From the NCBI GenBank assembly GCA_028687995.1, contig JAQTZA010000012.1:1-64000 (forward strand): a DNA stretch of 64,000 bases, given 5' to 3'. Positions 36,403-44,754 of the stretch are shown piece by piece. Numbering within the stretch: position 1 is the first letter of the stretch; each line of letters starts with the position of its first letter. The DNA comes from Bacteroidales bacterium. Lineage in GTDB: Bacteria; Bacteroidota; Bacteroidia; Bacteroidales; UBA7332. The translations under genes and the position numbers were made by a program. Below the pieces are notes generated by a model. That model was not told where the DNA came from and made no database searches. It was given only the letters and a program-made list of their open reading frames with translations.

Positions 36403-37446
36403 TTAGATATGTTCAATTAACGGTAATCTGACAACATAACTTTTTTCTGTTTGCTCTATCTGAATACTTTTGTTAAACAGTGTTTGGTATTGCACTTCGA
36501 TACTTTTCAGCCCAAGACCAGTCGATTCATCTGCTTTAATTCGAAGTTGGCGGTTATTTTCTATGCAAATCTGGTTGTTTTGAATGTATATTTTAATAGT
36601 CAAAGGCATTTCACCGCTAATGATATTGTGTTTAGTTGCGTTCTCTATCAATAATTGTAAGCTGCATGGAATAACATGCGTAGTGAGGTATTTTTTTTCA
36701 ATATCTATATTAATGAAAAGACCTTTATCGAAACGTTCTTTCAGTAGTTCGGAATACATGTTTGAAAATTCGATTTCCTCTTCCAAATTTACTGTTGGAT
36801 CGCTCTCCTTGCTTAGTAAGTAGCGATACACACCAGCCAGTTTTTTGATGAAATCGCTTGCTCTGTTGGCATCTGTATGCACAAGATAATCTAATACATT
36901 CAAACTGTTGAATAAGAAATGAGGATTGAGTTGACGTTTTAACTGGTCGTATTGAAAGCGAGCCCTATTCTTTTTGATGATTTCGGCATCGAGCTCTTTT
37001 TTATGTGATTTTCTATAATACAGAGTCACATCGGTTACGCCCATAATCACAGCGTTTGCCATCAATGAAACTACAAATACAGCTTCTACGTCACCGCTGA
37101 GAATTAGTTCGTTCCAAGAATAGTGACCAAGTTTTGGTACGCAAAGCATCAGAGTGATAATGACCGAGATAGAGATGAGTGCGACAAATGTGAGGATTGT
37201 TCTTCGTAGAGGATTTTCTCCCCACGAATAGAGTTTATTGATGTAGTGCATACTAAAGAATCCGAGAACCACCATGACTAAGGTCGCTGGGTATTCTTTG
37301 AAGATGGTATGCAACAAATCAGGGAAATTATATTGATAATCCGCCTTTAGATAATTCAGAATTTCAACATAGAAAATACGAAACAAGAGAACAACTCCTG
37401 CCAAAAAAAGAATTTCTTTCCACTTACTTTTTGACTTTGTATTCAT
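36403..37446 (-). CDS. LytS-type sensor histidine kinase
   Basis: A 347-residue kinase of the His_kinase (LytS/YehU-like) family. Four transmembrane segments lie at about 11-30, 52-70, 84-103 and 121-143. The phosphoacceptor motif is RQLNPHFLFNSLNVLDYL with H176. An N-box (LLIENATKHN) and a short G-box (STGLGLKSI) form the ATPase. There is no periplasmic sensor domain of size, so the signal is probably membrane-borne or taken from a partner. ATG at 37446 gives the natural start; a longer frame to 37521 would overlap the upstream gene. The partner regulator follows after 40 bp. Confidence 0.9.
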   Translation of the reverse strand: MNTKSKSKWKEILFLAGVVLLFRIFYVEILNYLKADYQYNFPDLLHTIFKEYPATLVMVVLGFFSMHYINKLYSWGENPLRRTILTFVALISISVIITLMLCVPKLGHYSWNELILSGDVEAVFVVSLMANAVIMGVTDVTLYYRKSHKKELDAEIIKKNRARFQYDQLKRQLNPHFLFNSLNVLDYLVHTDANRASDFIKKLAGVYRYLLSKESDPTVNLEEEIEFSNMYSELLKERFDKGLFINIDIEKKYLTTHVIPCSLQLLIENATKHNIISGEMPLTIKIYIQNNQICIENNRQLRIKADESTGLGLKSIEVQYQTLFNKSIQIEQTEKSYVVRLPLIEHI

Positions 37447-37486
37447 TCTTGGGTTGTCCTTGTTGATTATTTTGCATCCGAAGACA

Positions 37487-37855
37487 TTATGCCTGCTTAG
37501 AGCTTTGTTCCACAATGACAAAAGTAAGCCATCCTATAATTTCTGTCACTAAAATGGTTGTGAGGATTTGCGCTAAAGCTTTCGATTCGCTGAAAATGGT
37601 ACTTAAAAGCTCGGCTCCAGCGGTTCCCAAGAAAAAGCCTGCAAAGCAGCTGATCAAAGCCAATGCCGCAGTTACGTCGAGAGGATAATCATTGAGGCGG
37701 GTAAGAACTATTACTAAGGCGATGGTCAGTATCGTCAGAATACTGCCTGGGTCGTTGCCACGCATGATAATAATTGCTGCCGTAATTGCATGTGCAACCG
37801 CAAAACTGTGGATAGTAAGGTGTGCTTTTTGGAGTGATGTAAAAGATTTCTTCAT
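37487..37855 (-). CDS. Small unknown membrane protein cotranscribed with the LytS/LytTR pair
   Basis: A 122-residue protein with about four transmembrane segments (roughly 12-30, 38-55, 62-82 and 92-115) and little soluble mass. No family is recognised. The first segment contains the two histidines of HLTIHSFAVAHA. It lies 40 bp upstream of the kinase start on the same strand, so the three genes look like one operon. A role as membrane accessory or sensor subunit of the kinase is an attractive guess but nothing in the sequence proves it. Confidence 0.7.
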   Translation of the reverse strand: MKKSFTSLQKAHLTIHSFAVAHAITAAIIIMRGNDPGSILTILTIALVIVLTRLNDYPLDVTAALALISCFAGFFLGTAGAELLSTIFSESKALAQILTTILVTEIIGWLTFVIVEQSSKQA

Positions 37856-38013
37856 ACTATTAAGGTCAATGATGAAGTGTAGTTAGTGTTTTCAGTGGCT
37901 AAAGATAAGCATTTTTATAAAAAAAGCCTTTTTTTTACAAGAATTATAGAAAAGAAAAGAATCGAGAATTGTGATATCTCGCCTGTTCGGCTACTTCAAG
38001 ATTCGGTCATAAA

Positions 38014-38045
38014 AAAAGCTTCAGTACCTAAGTGCTGAAGCTTTT
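38014..38045. terminator. Terminator after the RRM gene
   Basis: A 14-bp stem (38014-38027 with 38032-38045, one T-G pair), 4-nt loop, preceded and followed by A/T runs. It lies just after the RRM gene on the minus strand. Confidence 0.9.
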
Positions 38046-38066
38046 AAATATCGTTTTAGAGTAATA

Positions 38067-38312
38067 CTACTCTCTTGGACGAGCTTCTTTAACAACCATT
38101 GTACGGCCTGCATATTCTGCACCATTCAATTGTTCGATTGCAGCTTTTCCTTCTGCGTCGTTTGCCATTTCTGCAAATGCGAATCCTTTTGAACGACCAG
38201 TTTCGCGGTCATTGATTACTTTCACGTTTTCTACGGCGCCATACTCAGACAATACTTGTTTCAAGTCTTCTTCTTGAACTCTGTAGTTCAAGTTTCCAAT
38301 GTAAATGTTCAT
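38067..38312 (-). CDS. RRM-domain RNA-binding protein
   Basis: An 81-residue single RNA-recognition-motif protein. RNP2 is IYIGNL (3-8) and RNP1 is KGFAFAEM (about 43-50), with the aromatic residues for RNA stacking present. Such small RRM proteins are abundant in Bacteroidetes and cyanobacteria, often multi-copy, and some affect global gene expression or cold adaptation. No auxiliary C-terminal tail is present; it ends KEARPRE. Its own terminator follows. The upstream gap to tig is 311 bp, and a -7-like TTTCTTTG box on the minus strand near 38460 would give a long leader of about 150 nt. Confidence 0.92.
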   Translation of the reverse strand: MNIYIGNLNYRVQEEDLKQVLSEYGAVENVKVINDRETGRSKGFAFAEMANDAEGKAAIEQLNGAEYAGRTMVVKEARPRE

Positions 38313-38623
38313 AACAATAAAATAATTAAAAAATAAAAAATAAATTTTTGATAAACAGGGTCAGAAAACAAGACTAACAAAATCGGAGACCCAATTGGGC
38401 AATTGCATTGAAAATGAACATTGAACTGAAAATCCGTTGCTTCTGTTTAACGGGCGCAAAGAAACACATATTTTTTCGATTTTCAACCATTTGATGCTAA
38501 AAAACAGACCGTTAACGAATTATTTTTGTAGAAAAGAGGCGAAGTAGTTTGATAATAAAAAGAATAGCGCTAATTTTGCACCCCGATTTAAGCATTATCT
38601 CATCTAAACTAAAATACGTCAGA
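38313..38623. other. Divergent intergenic region RRM gene / tig
   Basis: A 311-bp non-coding, AT-rich stretch. It holds the tig promoter at its right side. On the left is what would be a long 5' leader of the RRM gene, with an A-rich patch just before its start. No stable hairpin or riboswitch is recognised. Confidence 0.5.
38548..38578 (+). promoter_or_regulatory. Consensus promoter of tig
   Basis: TTTG (38548-38551), 19-nt spacer, TAATTTTG (38571-38578): a full match to the Bacteroidetes -33/-7 consensus. Transcription should begin near 38582, about 40 nt before the ATG. This excludes the longer in-frame extension of tig to 38549. Confidence 0.8.
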
Positions 38624-39988
38624 ATGAACGTTACTCTCAACAACACCGACAGTGCAAATGCTGTTGTTTCTGTGAAGCTACAAAAGGCAGACTTTCAAGA
38701 AAAAGTAGAAAAGTCGTTGCGCAACTTTCGTCAGAAAGCAAATATTCCCGGTTTCCGCAAAGGAATGGCACCTATGGGAATGATCAAAAAGATGTACGAA
38801 AAATCAGTATTAGCTGAAGAAATCAATAAATCTGTAGGTGAAGCTTTGTATGGTTACATCCGCGAAAATAAAGTGAATATTTTGGGTGAACCGCTTCCAA
38901 ACGAAACGGATCAAAAGCCAATAGATTTTGATAACGACAGCGAATTCGAATTCCTTTTCGACTTAGGATTGGCTCCAGAATTCGATGTGAAACTCACCAA
39001 AAAAGATTCAGTAGACTACTATAAAGTGGAAGTGACTGAAGAGATGATTCAAAAACAGTCTGGTGTCTTCACCGACCGCGCTGGAAAACACGAGCAAGTT
39101 GACACTGTAGAAGGCAAAGATATGGTGAAAGGGACTGTTGTTGAATTAGATGAAACAGGTGCTCCAAAAGAGGGAGGTATAGTTGCAGAAGATACAATTA
39201 CCATACCTAGCTATTTCAAAAACGATGACGAAAAGGCAAAATTTATGGGTGCTGCCAAAGGTGCAACTATCGTTTACAATGTGAATGAAGCTTGTGGCGG
39301 TAATGAATATGAAATCTCTCACGTATTGAAGATTGACAAAGCAGGTGCTAAAGATATCACTTCTAATTTCGGATTCACTATCAACGAAATTACACGTCAC
39401 GTGCCTGCTCAATTAGATCAGGAGTTGTTTGATGTGGCTTTCGGAGCTGGAAATGTAAATTCTGAAACAGAATATTTTGCTAAAATTCGTGAGTCGTTAG
39501 AGGCACAATTAAAACCTGAAGAAGATTACCGTTTTTGGTTAGACCTTCGTCCCATGTTAGAGAAAAAAGTGGGTGATGTTGTTTATCCAGAAGCATTCCT
39601 CAAACGTTGGTTGTTGACTTCAGGCGAAAACAGAACAGAAGAGTCGGTTGAAGCAGAATTTCCATCAATGAAAAGCGAATTGACTTGGCACTTGATCAAA
39701 GAGAAATTGGCGAAAGATTTTGAAGTGAAAGTAGAACAAGCAGACCTTTTGGAAGTGGCTAAAGCAGCAACCAAAGCACAATTTGCGCAATACGGTATGA
39801 TGGAAGTGCCGGCAGATATGCTCGAAAACTATTCGAAAGATATGTTGAAAGACGAAAAAACACAACGTAGCTTGGTTGATCGTGCTGTTGAAGATAAAAT
39901 TCGTGATGCAGTGAAAGAAAAAATCACTTTGAAAGAGAAAGCTATATCTCAAGAAGATTTCTACAAACTTTTCGAACCACAAGCTTAA
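38624..39988 (+). CDS. tig: Trigger factor chaperone
   Basis: A 454-residue trigger factor, the ribosome-bound chaperone for nascent chains. The N-terminal ribosome-binding domain (1-120) contains FRQKANIPGFRKGMAPMGMI, the family signature loop that contacts L23. A PPIase-like middle domain (about 150-250) lacks the usual FKBP active-site pattern, as is common in Bacteroidetes. The C-terminal chaperone arms span about 250-440. The frame could begin earlier (38549), but the consensus promoter overlaps that stretch, so 38624 is the start. A perfect 14-bp terminator stem follows. Confidence 0.94.
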   Translation: MNVTLNNTDSANAVVSVKLQKADFQEKVEKSLRNFRQKANIPGFRKGMAPMGMIKKMYEKSVLAEEINKSVGEALYGYIRENKVNILGEPLPNETDQKPIDFDNDSEFEFLFDLGLAPEFDVKLTKKDSVDYYKVEVTEEMIQKQSGVFTDRAGKHEQVDTVEGKDMVKGTVVELDETGAPKEGGIVAEDTITIPSYFKNDDEKAKFMGAAKGATIVYNVNEACGGNEYEISHVLKIDKAGAKDITSNFGFTINEITRHVPAQLDQELFDVAFGAGNVNSETEYFAKIRESLEAQLKPEEDYRFWLDLRPMLEKKVGDVVYPEAFLKRWLLTSGENRTEESVEAEFPSMKSELTWHLIKEKLAKDFEVKVEQADLLEVAKAATKAQFAQYGMMEVPADMLENYSKDMLKDEKTQRSLVDRAVEDKIRDAVKEKITLKEKAISQEDFYKLFEPQA

Positions 39989-40012
39989 TCAACTAGGTTA
40001 TAAAACAGATTG

Positions 40013-40045
40013 CAAACGCCTCGCCCTTTTGGGGCGAGGCGTTTG
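40013..40045 (+). terminator. Terminator of tig
   Basis: A perfect GC-rich 14-bp stem (40013-40026 with 40032-40045) and 5-nt loop about 25 bp after the tig stop. The T-run after it is weak. Confidence 0.85.
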
Positions 40046-40346
40046 TCGTTTATGATAATGCGCAGATATAAAATGCTCAGTTCAAACTCATTCCCATAAT
40101 CTCAAATAGCCACCCCAAAATAATATGTAATAATTCATGAAATTTATTTGTCTCATAATTTTTACATTTATCTATTTTGTAAAATGGAGAATGTGAAATA
40201 TGACATTGTGAAAGAGGTTTGAAGAATTGGAAGCCAAAATATCTCATAATGGTAAAATGTATATACATTTGTAAAAAATGCATAAGAATATAGATTAAAA
40301 TGATAATAACTAACTCTTATTGGTAACGGCATATCTCAAATAGAAT

Positions 40347-40377
40347 GTTGGTTTGATATCTTTAAAAGTGATTTTTG
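40347..40377 (+). promoter_or_regulatory. Possible promoter of the eutBC cluster
   Basis: GTTG (40347-40350), 19 nt, then GATTTTTG (40370-40377), one base from TAnnTTTG. The same G-for-T change occurs in the pullulanase promoter. The predicted leader is about 65-70 nt. Confidence 0.45.
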
Positions 40378-40450
40378 CATTGAAACTAATATTGAAGAGT
40401 TAATTTCTATATTTATCGCAGATTGCGAATCGACGATTATTTAAAATATA

Positions 40451-41833
40451 ATGAATAAAACAATTTCAATTGGGCATTTAAAATATACTTTTCATTCTCT
40501 GAAAGAGATACTTGCCAAGGCGTCGTTGCACCGTTCAGGAGATTTGCTCGCAAATATTTCTGCCAAGACTGATGAGGAGAGAGTTGCCGCTCAAATGGTG
40601 CTTGCAGATGTTTATTTGAGTGAATTTCTCAACGAAGAAGTGATACCATACGAAGAAGATGAGGTAACTCGTGTGATATTCGACAATCATGATAAAGCAG
40701 TATTTGAAGAAATTGCGAGTCTCACTGTGGGAGAATTTCGAAACTGGCTCCTGATGGACGATACGAATGGAGAGGTATTAAAACGTATTTCAAAAGGTTT
40801 GATCCCAGAAATGGTGGCTGCCGTATCAAAACTGATGCGAAATCAAGATTTAATAAAAGTAGCTTCCAAGATTAGAAATATTACCGCCTTCAGAAATACC
40901 ATTGGATTGCCTGGTCGTTTGTCTGTCAGATTGCAGCCTAATGATCCGACGGACGATATGAAAGGCATTGCTGCTCAAATTATTGACGGACTTTATTATG
41001 GATGTGGTGATGCTGTCATCGGAATTAATCCAGCAACTGATAATTATAAGGCAGTTACAAATCTGATTTACATGCTTGACGATGTGCGTGAAAAGTTTCA
41101 GATTCCAACTCAAAGTTGCGTATTAACACACATCACAACTACAATAAAAGCGATTGAGAATAAGGTACCTGTCGATTTAGTGTTTCAATCAATAGGTGGA
41201 ACCCAAAGAGTTAATGAGAGTTTTGGTGTAAATTATGCTATTTTAAAGGAGGGTTACGAAGCTGGTCTGAGTCTCAATAGAGGAACCGTAGGTAACAATT
41301 GTATGTATTTCGAAACTGGACAGGGAAGTGCATTGTCGGCAAATGCTCATTGGGGCGTAGATCAGCAGACATTAGAGGCTCGAGCTTATGGTTTAGCTCG
41401 CTGTTTCGATCCGCTTTTGGTAAATACGGTGGTTGGTTTTATTGGACCTGAATATCTTTATAACGGGAAACAAATAATCAGAGCCGGACTAGAAGATCAT
41501 TTCTGTGGCAAACTACTTGGGTTGCCAATGGGAGTGGATATCTGCTACACCAATCATGCTGATGCAGATCAGGATGATATGGATAACTTATTGACATTGT
41601 TGGGCGTAGCGGGATGTAATTTTATCATTGGAGTTCCAGGCGCTGATGATATGATGCTTAATTATCAAAGCACTTCGTTTCACGATGCACTTTACATTCG
41701 TTCGATGCTCGGTCTTAAGCCAGCTCCGGAGTTTGAGCAGTGGTTGATAAAAATGAATCTTTTCACTGACGATCTTACACCCATAGAGGCTCCTGTCAAT
41801 TACCGCAATTTCTTGAATGTATCGCAGCTATGA
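40451..41833 (+). CDS. eutB: Ethanolamine ammonia-lyase large subunit
   Basis: A 460-residue EutB, the catalytic subunit of the adenosylcobalamin-dependent enzyme that splits ethanolamine into acetaldehyde and ammonia. Long stretches match the family: LQPNDPTDD, GDAVIGINPATDN, FETGQGSALSANAHWG, VVGFIGPEYLYN, QIIRAGLEDHFCGKL and TNHADADQDD. Length agrees with E. coli EutB (453). The stop overlaps the eutC start by 4 bp (ATGA), so the subunits are translationally coupled. No eutA reactivase, eutT adenosyltransferase, eutDEH or shell-protein gene is nearby, so the enzyme appears to work without a microcompartment, or its helpers lie elsewhere. Confidence 0.96.
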   Translation: MNKTISIGHLKYTFHSLKEILAKASLHRSGDLLANISAKTDEERVAAQMVLADVYLSEFLNEEVIPYEEDEVTRVIFDNHDKAVFEEIASLTVGEFRNWLLMDDTNGEVLKRISKGLIPEMVAAVSKLMRNQDLIKVASKIRNITAFRNTIGLPGRLSVRLQPNDPTDDMKGIAAQIIDGLYYGCGDAVIGINPATDNYKAVTNLIYMLDDVREKFQIPTQSCVLTHITTTIKAIENKVPVDLVFQSIGGTQRVNESFGVNYAILKEGYEAGLSLNRGTVGNNCMYFETGQGSALSANAHWGVDQQTLEARAYGLARCFDPLLVNTVVGFIGPEYLYNGKQIIRAGLEDHFCGKLLGLPMGVDICYTNHADADQDDMDNLLTLLGVAGCNFIIGVPGADDMMLNYQSTSFHDALYIRSMLGLKPAPEFEQWLIKMNLFTDDLTPIEAPVNYRNFLNVSQL

Positions 41834-42621
41834 GCAAAAAGTTAAAAACAGATATAAAAAACCCATGGGATTCCTTGAAGGAATATACCGAAGCCCGCAT
41901 TGCCATTGGTCGTTGTGGAAGTTCGATACCAACCGAAGAACTCTTAGACTTTAGACTTTTGCACGCAAAAGCAATTGACTCAGTGCATACTCCACTTGAT
42001 TGTGTTAGCATCACTTCTGAAATAGAAAGTTTGATTGGAGAAAAGATTCATTTGGTTCATTCTGCCGCACAGAGTCGGTCAGAATATCTTAGCAGACCAG
42101 ATCTAGGAAGAAGACTTTCGGATAAATCGATCCAACTCTTGACTCAGCTAACCAAGCAAAGCTCGTATGATGTGGCATTGATTGTAGCTGATGGACTTTC
42201 CTCGCATGCGATTCACCGAAATATCGCACCACTTTTTCGGGTACTTATGCCAGCACTTAGAAGTATGGGCTTAACGCTTGCACCTTCGACATTGGTTGAG
42301 CAGGGTAGGGTGGCGATAGCCGATGAAATCGCTTCGATTCTAAATGCAAAATTGTCGATAATTTTCATCGGAGAACGCCCGGGTCTTAAAACTCCCGATA
42401 GTTTAGGGGTTTACCTTACTTACGACCCGGTATCAGGTACTACAGATGAGAGACGAAACTGCATCTCAAATATTAGGTCAGGAGGTTTAGCTTATGAACT
42501 TGCTTGCTCGAAATTGCTTTATCTTATTCAAGAATCTTTCAAGAAAAGAGTTTCTGGCATTGACTTAAAAGATGAACAGGATATTGTGTTGGGCTCAAAA
42601 ACCAATGCATTGAATTTCTAA
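41830..42621 (+). CDS. eutC: Ethanolamine ammonia-lyase small subunit
   Basis: A 263-residue EutC, which with EutB forms the active lyase and helps bind adenosylcobalamin. Recognisable features are NPWDSLKEYTEARIAIGRCGSSIPT at the start (key R-I-A-I-G-R-C-G), LDFRLLHAKAIDSVH, a YLSRPDLGRRLSD segment near 80-93, and GERPGL near 185. Length is close to the usual 290. It overlaps eutB by 4 bp and is followed 34 bp later by the OPA-family transporter gene, so the four genes 40451-44507 look like one operon. Confidence 0.94.
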   Translation: MSKKLKTDIKNPWDSLKEYTEARIAIGRCGSSIPTEELLDFRLLHAKAIDSVHTPLDCVSITSEIESLIGEKIHLVHSAAQSRSEYLSRPDLGRRLSDKSIQLLTQLTKQSSYDVALIVADGLSSHAIHRNIAPLFRVLMPALRSMGLTLAPSTLVEQGRVAIADEIASILNAKLSIIFIGERPGLKTPDSLGVYLTYDPVSGTTDERRNCISNIRSGGLAYELACSKLLYLIQESFKKRVSGIDLKDEQDIVLGSKTNALNF

Positions 42622-42655
42622 ATAGTTTAATTTAAAAAGAAATAAAATATACGCT

Positions 42656-43930
42656 ATGGGTGCACTTATCGAAAATTCGGAATATAAACGCTGGCAATAT
42701 AAAATTTTTGGTGCTACCTGGCTCGCTTATGTAGGATACTATTTTACACGAAAAGCTTTTTTTGTTGTTAAAAGCGATTTGGCGAATAGCCTCCAATTGG
42801 ATAGCATTCATTTAGCTCACCTCGGTACTGCCTATCTTACTTTTTATATGATAGGTCAATATTCAAGTGCATATTTTGGGCGCCGCTTAGGTCCAAAATA
42901 TCTACTCTTATTGGGTATGGCAATATCCCTTATCTGTAACGTCATATTTGGTGTGTCCAATTCATACTGGACCGTGATGCTGTTTCTTAGTTTGAATGGA
43001 ATGGCGCAAGGCACTGGTTGGCCTGGTTGTATTGGTAGTCTTGCTTATTGGTTTAAAAGAAAGCAAAGAGGAACCATTTTAGGAATTTGGGCAACTTGCT
43101 ATCAAGTAGGATCATTGATTGCTACTTCTTTTGCTGCATATATGTTAGGTCACTATGGATGGAAATGGTCTTTCTTTGGTGCATCGGCAATTATGCTTAT
43201 CATCTGGTTTTTTGTGCTTCTGTGGCATCCCAATAAACCAGAAGATGTAGGTTTGGCGCCTCTTGTTGATGAAGATGAAGTTAGCACAACAAGTGATGAT
43301 GGTGCGACAGGAAAAGGGCTTGGTTGGAATAGAGAAGTTGTCTTTACAATTGTTACAATGGGCGTTATCTATTTTGGGATAAAATTTCTCCGCTATGCGC
43401 TTTGGAGTTGGGCTCCATTCTTGTTGAAAAATAATTTTGGGTTGCAAGGTGATGATTCAGGATATTTATCCACCATTTTCGATCTTTTTGGCTTTGTAGG
43501 AGTGGTGTTTGCAGGCTATGTGTCGGATAAAGTGTTTAAAGGTAGGCGTTCATTTGTATCTTTTGTTATGCTTTTTTTTATGACCCTATCGTTTGTTTTA
43601 ATGTACACATTAGGTTCCACAAGTCTTCTATATTTCACTATTTCTATGGGTTTGGCTGGCTTCATGCTTTATGGACCAGATGCACTGATTTCGGGAGCAG
43701 GAGCGATAGATGTTGGTACAAAGAAAGGTGCCATGGTTGCAGCAGGTATTATTAATGGAACTGGTTCTATTGGGCCAATCTTTCAAGAGGAGTTGATAGG
43801 ATGGATGTATGAAAGAAATAATCATCAGATAGAACCAATCTTTATATTGTTAGTAGTAATAGCGGCAATCACAGCATCCATCACATTCCTTCTATGGATT
43901 CGAAATAGGAAAAAAATCGTTCAACTTTAA
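42656..43930 (+). CDS. OPA-family (GlpT/UhpT-like) organophosphate:phosphate antiporter
   Basis: A 424-residue MFS protein with about 12 transmembrane segments. The opening FGATWLAYVGYYFTRKAFFVVKSDL is typical of the organophosphate:phosphate antiporter group (GlpT, UhpT, UhpC, PgtP), where the Y-x-x-R-K region binds phosphate. A FLRYALWSWAPFLLK segment near 245 and a hydrophilic central loop (about 185-215) also fit. Known members exchange sugar phosphates or glycerol-3-phosphate for phosphate. Its place right after eutBC, where an ethanolamine permease is expected, suggests a phosphorylated ethanolamine compound as cargo. The cargo is inference. Confidence 0.87.
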   Translation: MGALIENSEYKRWQYKIFGATWLAYVGYYFTRKAFFVVKSDLANSLQLDSIHLAHLGTAYLTFYMIGQYSSAYFGRRLGPKYLLLLGMAISLICNVIFGVSNSYWTVMLFLSLNGMAQGTGWPGCIGSLAYWFKRKQRGTILGIWATCYQVGSLIATSFAAYMLGHYGWKWSFFGASAIMLIIWFFVLLWHPNKPEDVGLAPLVDEDEVSTTSDDGATGKGLGWNREVVFTIVTMGVIYFGIKFLRYALWSWAPFLLKNNFGLQGDDSGYLSTIFDLFGFVGVVFAGYVSDKVFKGRRSFVSFVMLFFMTLSFVLMYTLGSTSLLYFTISMGLAGFMLYGPDALISGAGAIDVGTKKGAMVAAGIINGTGSIGPIFQEELIGWMYERNNHQIEPIFILLVVIAAITASITFLLWIRNRKKIVQL

Positions 43931-43946
43931 AACGTTAATATTAAAA

Positions 43947-44507
43947 ATGAAAAAAGTATTGTTTATTGATCGTGACGGAACAATAGTAAAAGAACCATCA
44001 GATTACCAGTTAGATAGTTTTGAGAAATTGGAATTTTACCCAGAAGCATTTCACTATTTGTCAAGAATTGCAAAAGAATTGGATTACGAATTAGTTATGG
44101 TCACTAATCAAGATGGATTAGGCACAAGCAATTTTCCAGAAGAGTCGTTTTGGCCAATTCACGATTTTATCGTAAAAGCTTTTGGAAATGAAGGAGTGGT
44201 ATTCAAAGATATACATATTGACAAAACATATCCTCACGAAAATGCCGACACCCGCAAACCTGGCATCGGGATGCTAACCCAATATCTCGATAACCCAGAA
44301 TACGATATCAAAAATTCGTTTGTAATCGGCGATCGAATTACAGATGTAGAATTGGCAAAAAATATGGGAACAAAAGCTTTTTTTCTTGCCAAAGATGAAA
44401 ATTTAGGCGCTGACGAAATTGTTTCTCAAAAATCAGAACTAAATCCATATATTATTTTGCGTACTCTTGAGTGGAGTGACATATATGATTTTTTGAATGC
44501 TAGATAA
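43947..44507 (+). CDS. HAD-family phosphatase, HisB N-terminal (histidinol-phosphatase) type, stand-alone
   Basis: A 186-residue HAD phosphatase closely resembling the N-terminal domain of bifunctional HisB. The nucleophile motif is FIDRDGT (D8, D10), motif II lies in VMVTNQDGLGT, and motifs III and IV are RKPGIG and VIGDRITDVELAKN. The imidazoleglycerol-phosphate dehydratase half of HisB is absent, and no other his gene is near. The zinc-loop cysteines of E. coli HisB are replaced here (IDKTYPHENADTRKP), which I recall is also true of Bacteroides HisB. It lies 16 bp after the OPA transporter gene. In this setting a phosphoethanolamine-type phosphatase is more plausible than a histidine-biosynthetic role, but that is inference. 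Confidence 0.82.
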   Translation: MKKVLFIDRDGTIVKEPSDYQLDSFEKLEFYPEAFHYLSRIAKELDYELVMVTNQDGLGTSNFPEESFWPIHDFIVKAFGNEGVVFKDIHIDKTYPHENADTRKPGIGMLTQYLDNPEYDIKNSFVIGDRITDVELAKNMGTKAFFLAKDENLGADEIVSQKSELNPYIILRTLEWSDIYDFLNAR

Positions 44508-44612
44508 AATTTTGTGCACATTCTCGAAAGTATAATCAGATTCAGCCATATTTTCTTTAGAGTGAGTTTCTTTCGGTTGTTCTAAAAAACAAACAATAAT
44601 TCAAAGAATTTT

Positions 44613-44650
44613 ATGCCTCGACAATTCAGTTTGTCGGGGCATCTTTTTTT
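44613..44650 (+). terminator. Terminator after the eut cluster
   Basis: A 12-bp stem (44613-44624 with 44631-44642, one G-T pair), 6-nt loop and an excellent T-run (44644-44650). It lies about 105 bp after the phosphatase stop and just before the promoter of the next gene. Confidence 0.9.
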
Positions 44651-44685
44651 ACCGTTTGTTAAAAATAAAAAAAAACTGCAAGGTA

Positions 44686-44716
44686 TTTGTTTTGTAATTA
44701 TCTTTTCGTATTTTTG
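44686..44716 (+). promoter_or_regulatory. Consensus promoter of the 695-residue T9SS protein gene
   Basis: TTTG (44686-44689), exactly 19 nt, TATTTTTG (44709-44716). A full consensus match. The predicted leader is about 35 nt. Confidence 0.75.
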
Positions 44717-44754
44717 GAGTGTTGTTTGTTAATCCCGAAAAATGAATATAAACC

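Larger units (their letters stand above)
39989..40450. other. Intergenic region tig / eutB
   Basis: 462 bp. It holds the tig terminator at the left and a possible eutB promoter at the right. The AT-rich middle (40050-40340) contains no convincing gene. I searched it for a cobalamin riboswitch (B12 box) because eutBC needs adenosylcobalamin, and saw none. Confidence 0.55.

Noticed and set aside
40077..40283. A 68-codon minus-strand frame in the tig-eutB gap
   Set aside because: Composition is very AT-rich, no family or promoter-start arrangement supports it, and it begins inside the presumed eutB control region.
40451..44507. A microcompartment-type eut operon
   Set aside because: No shell-protein, EutE, EutD or EutJ-like gene flanks eutBC; the neighbours are tig on one side and a T9SS protein on the other.
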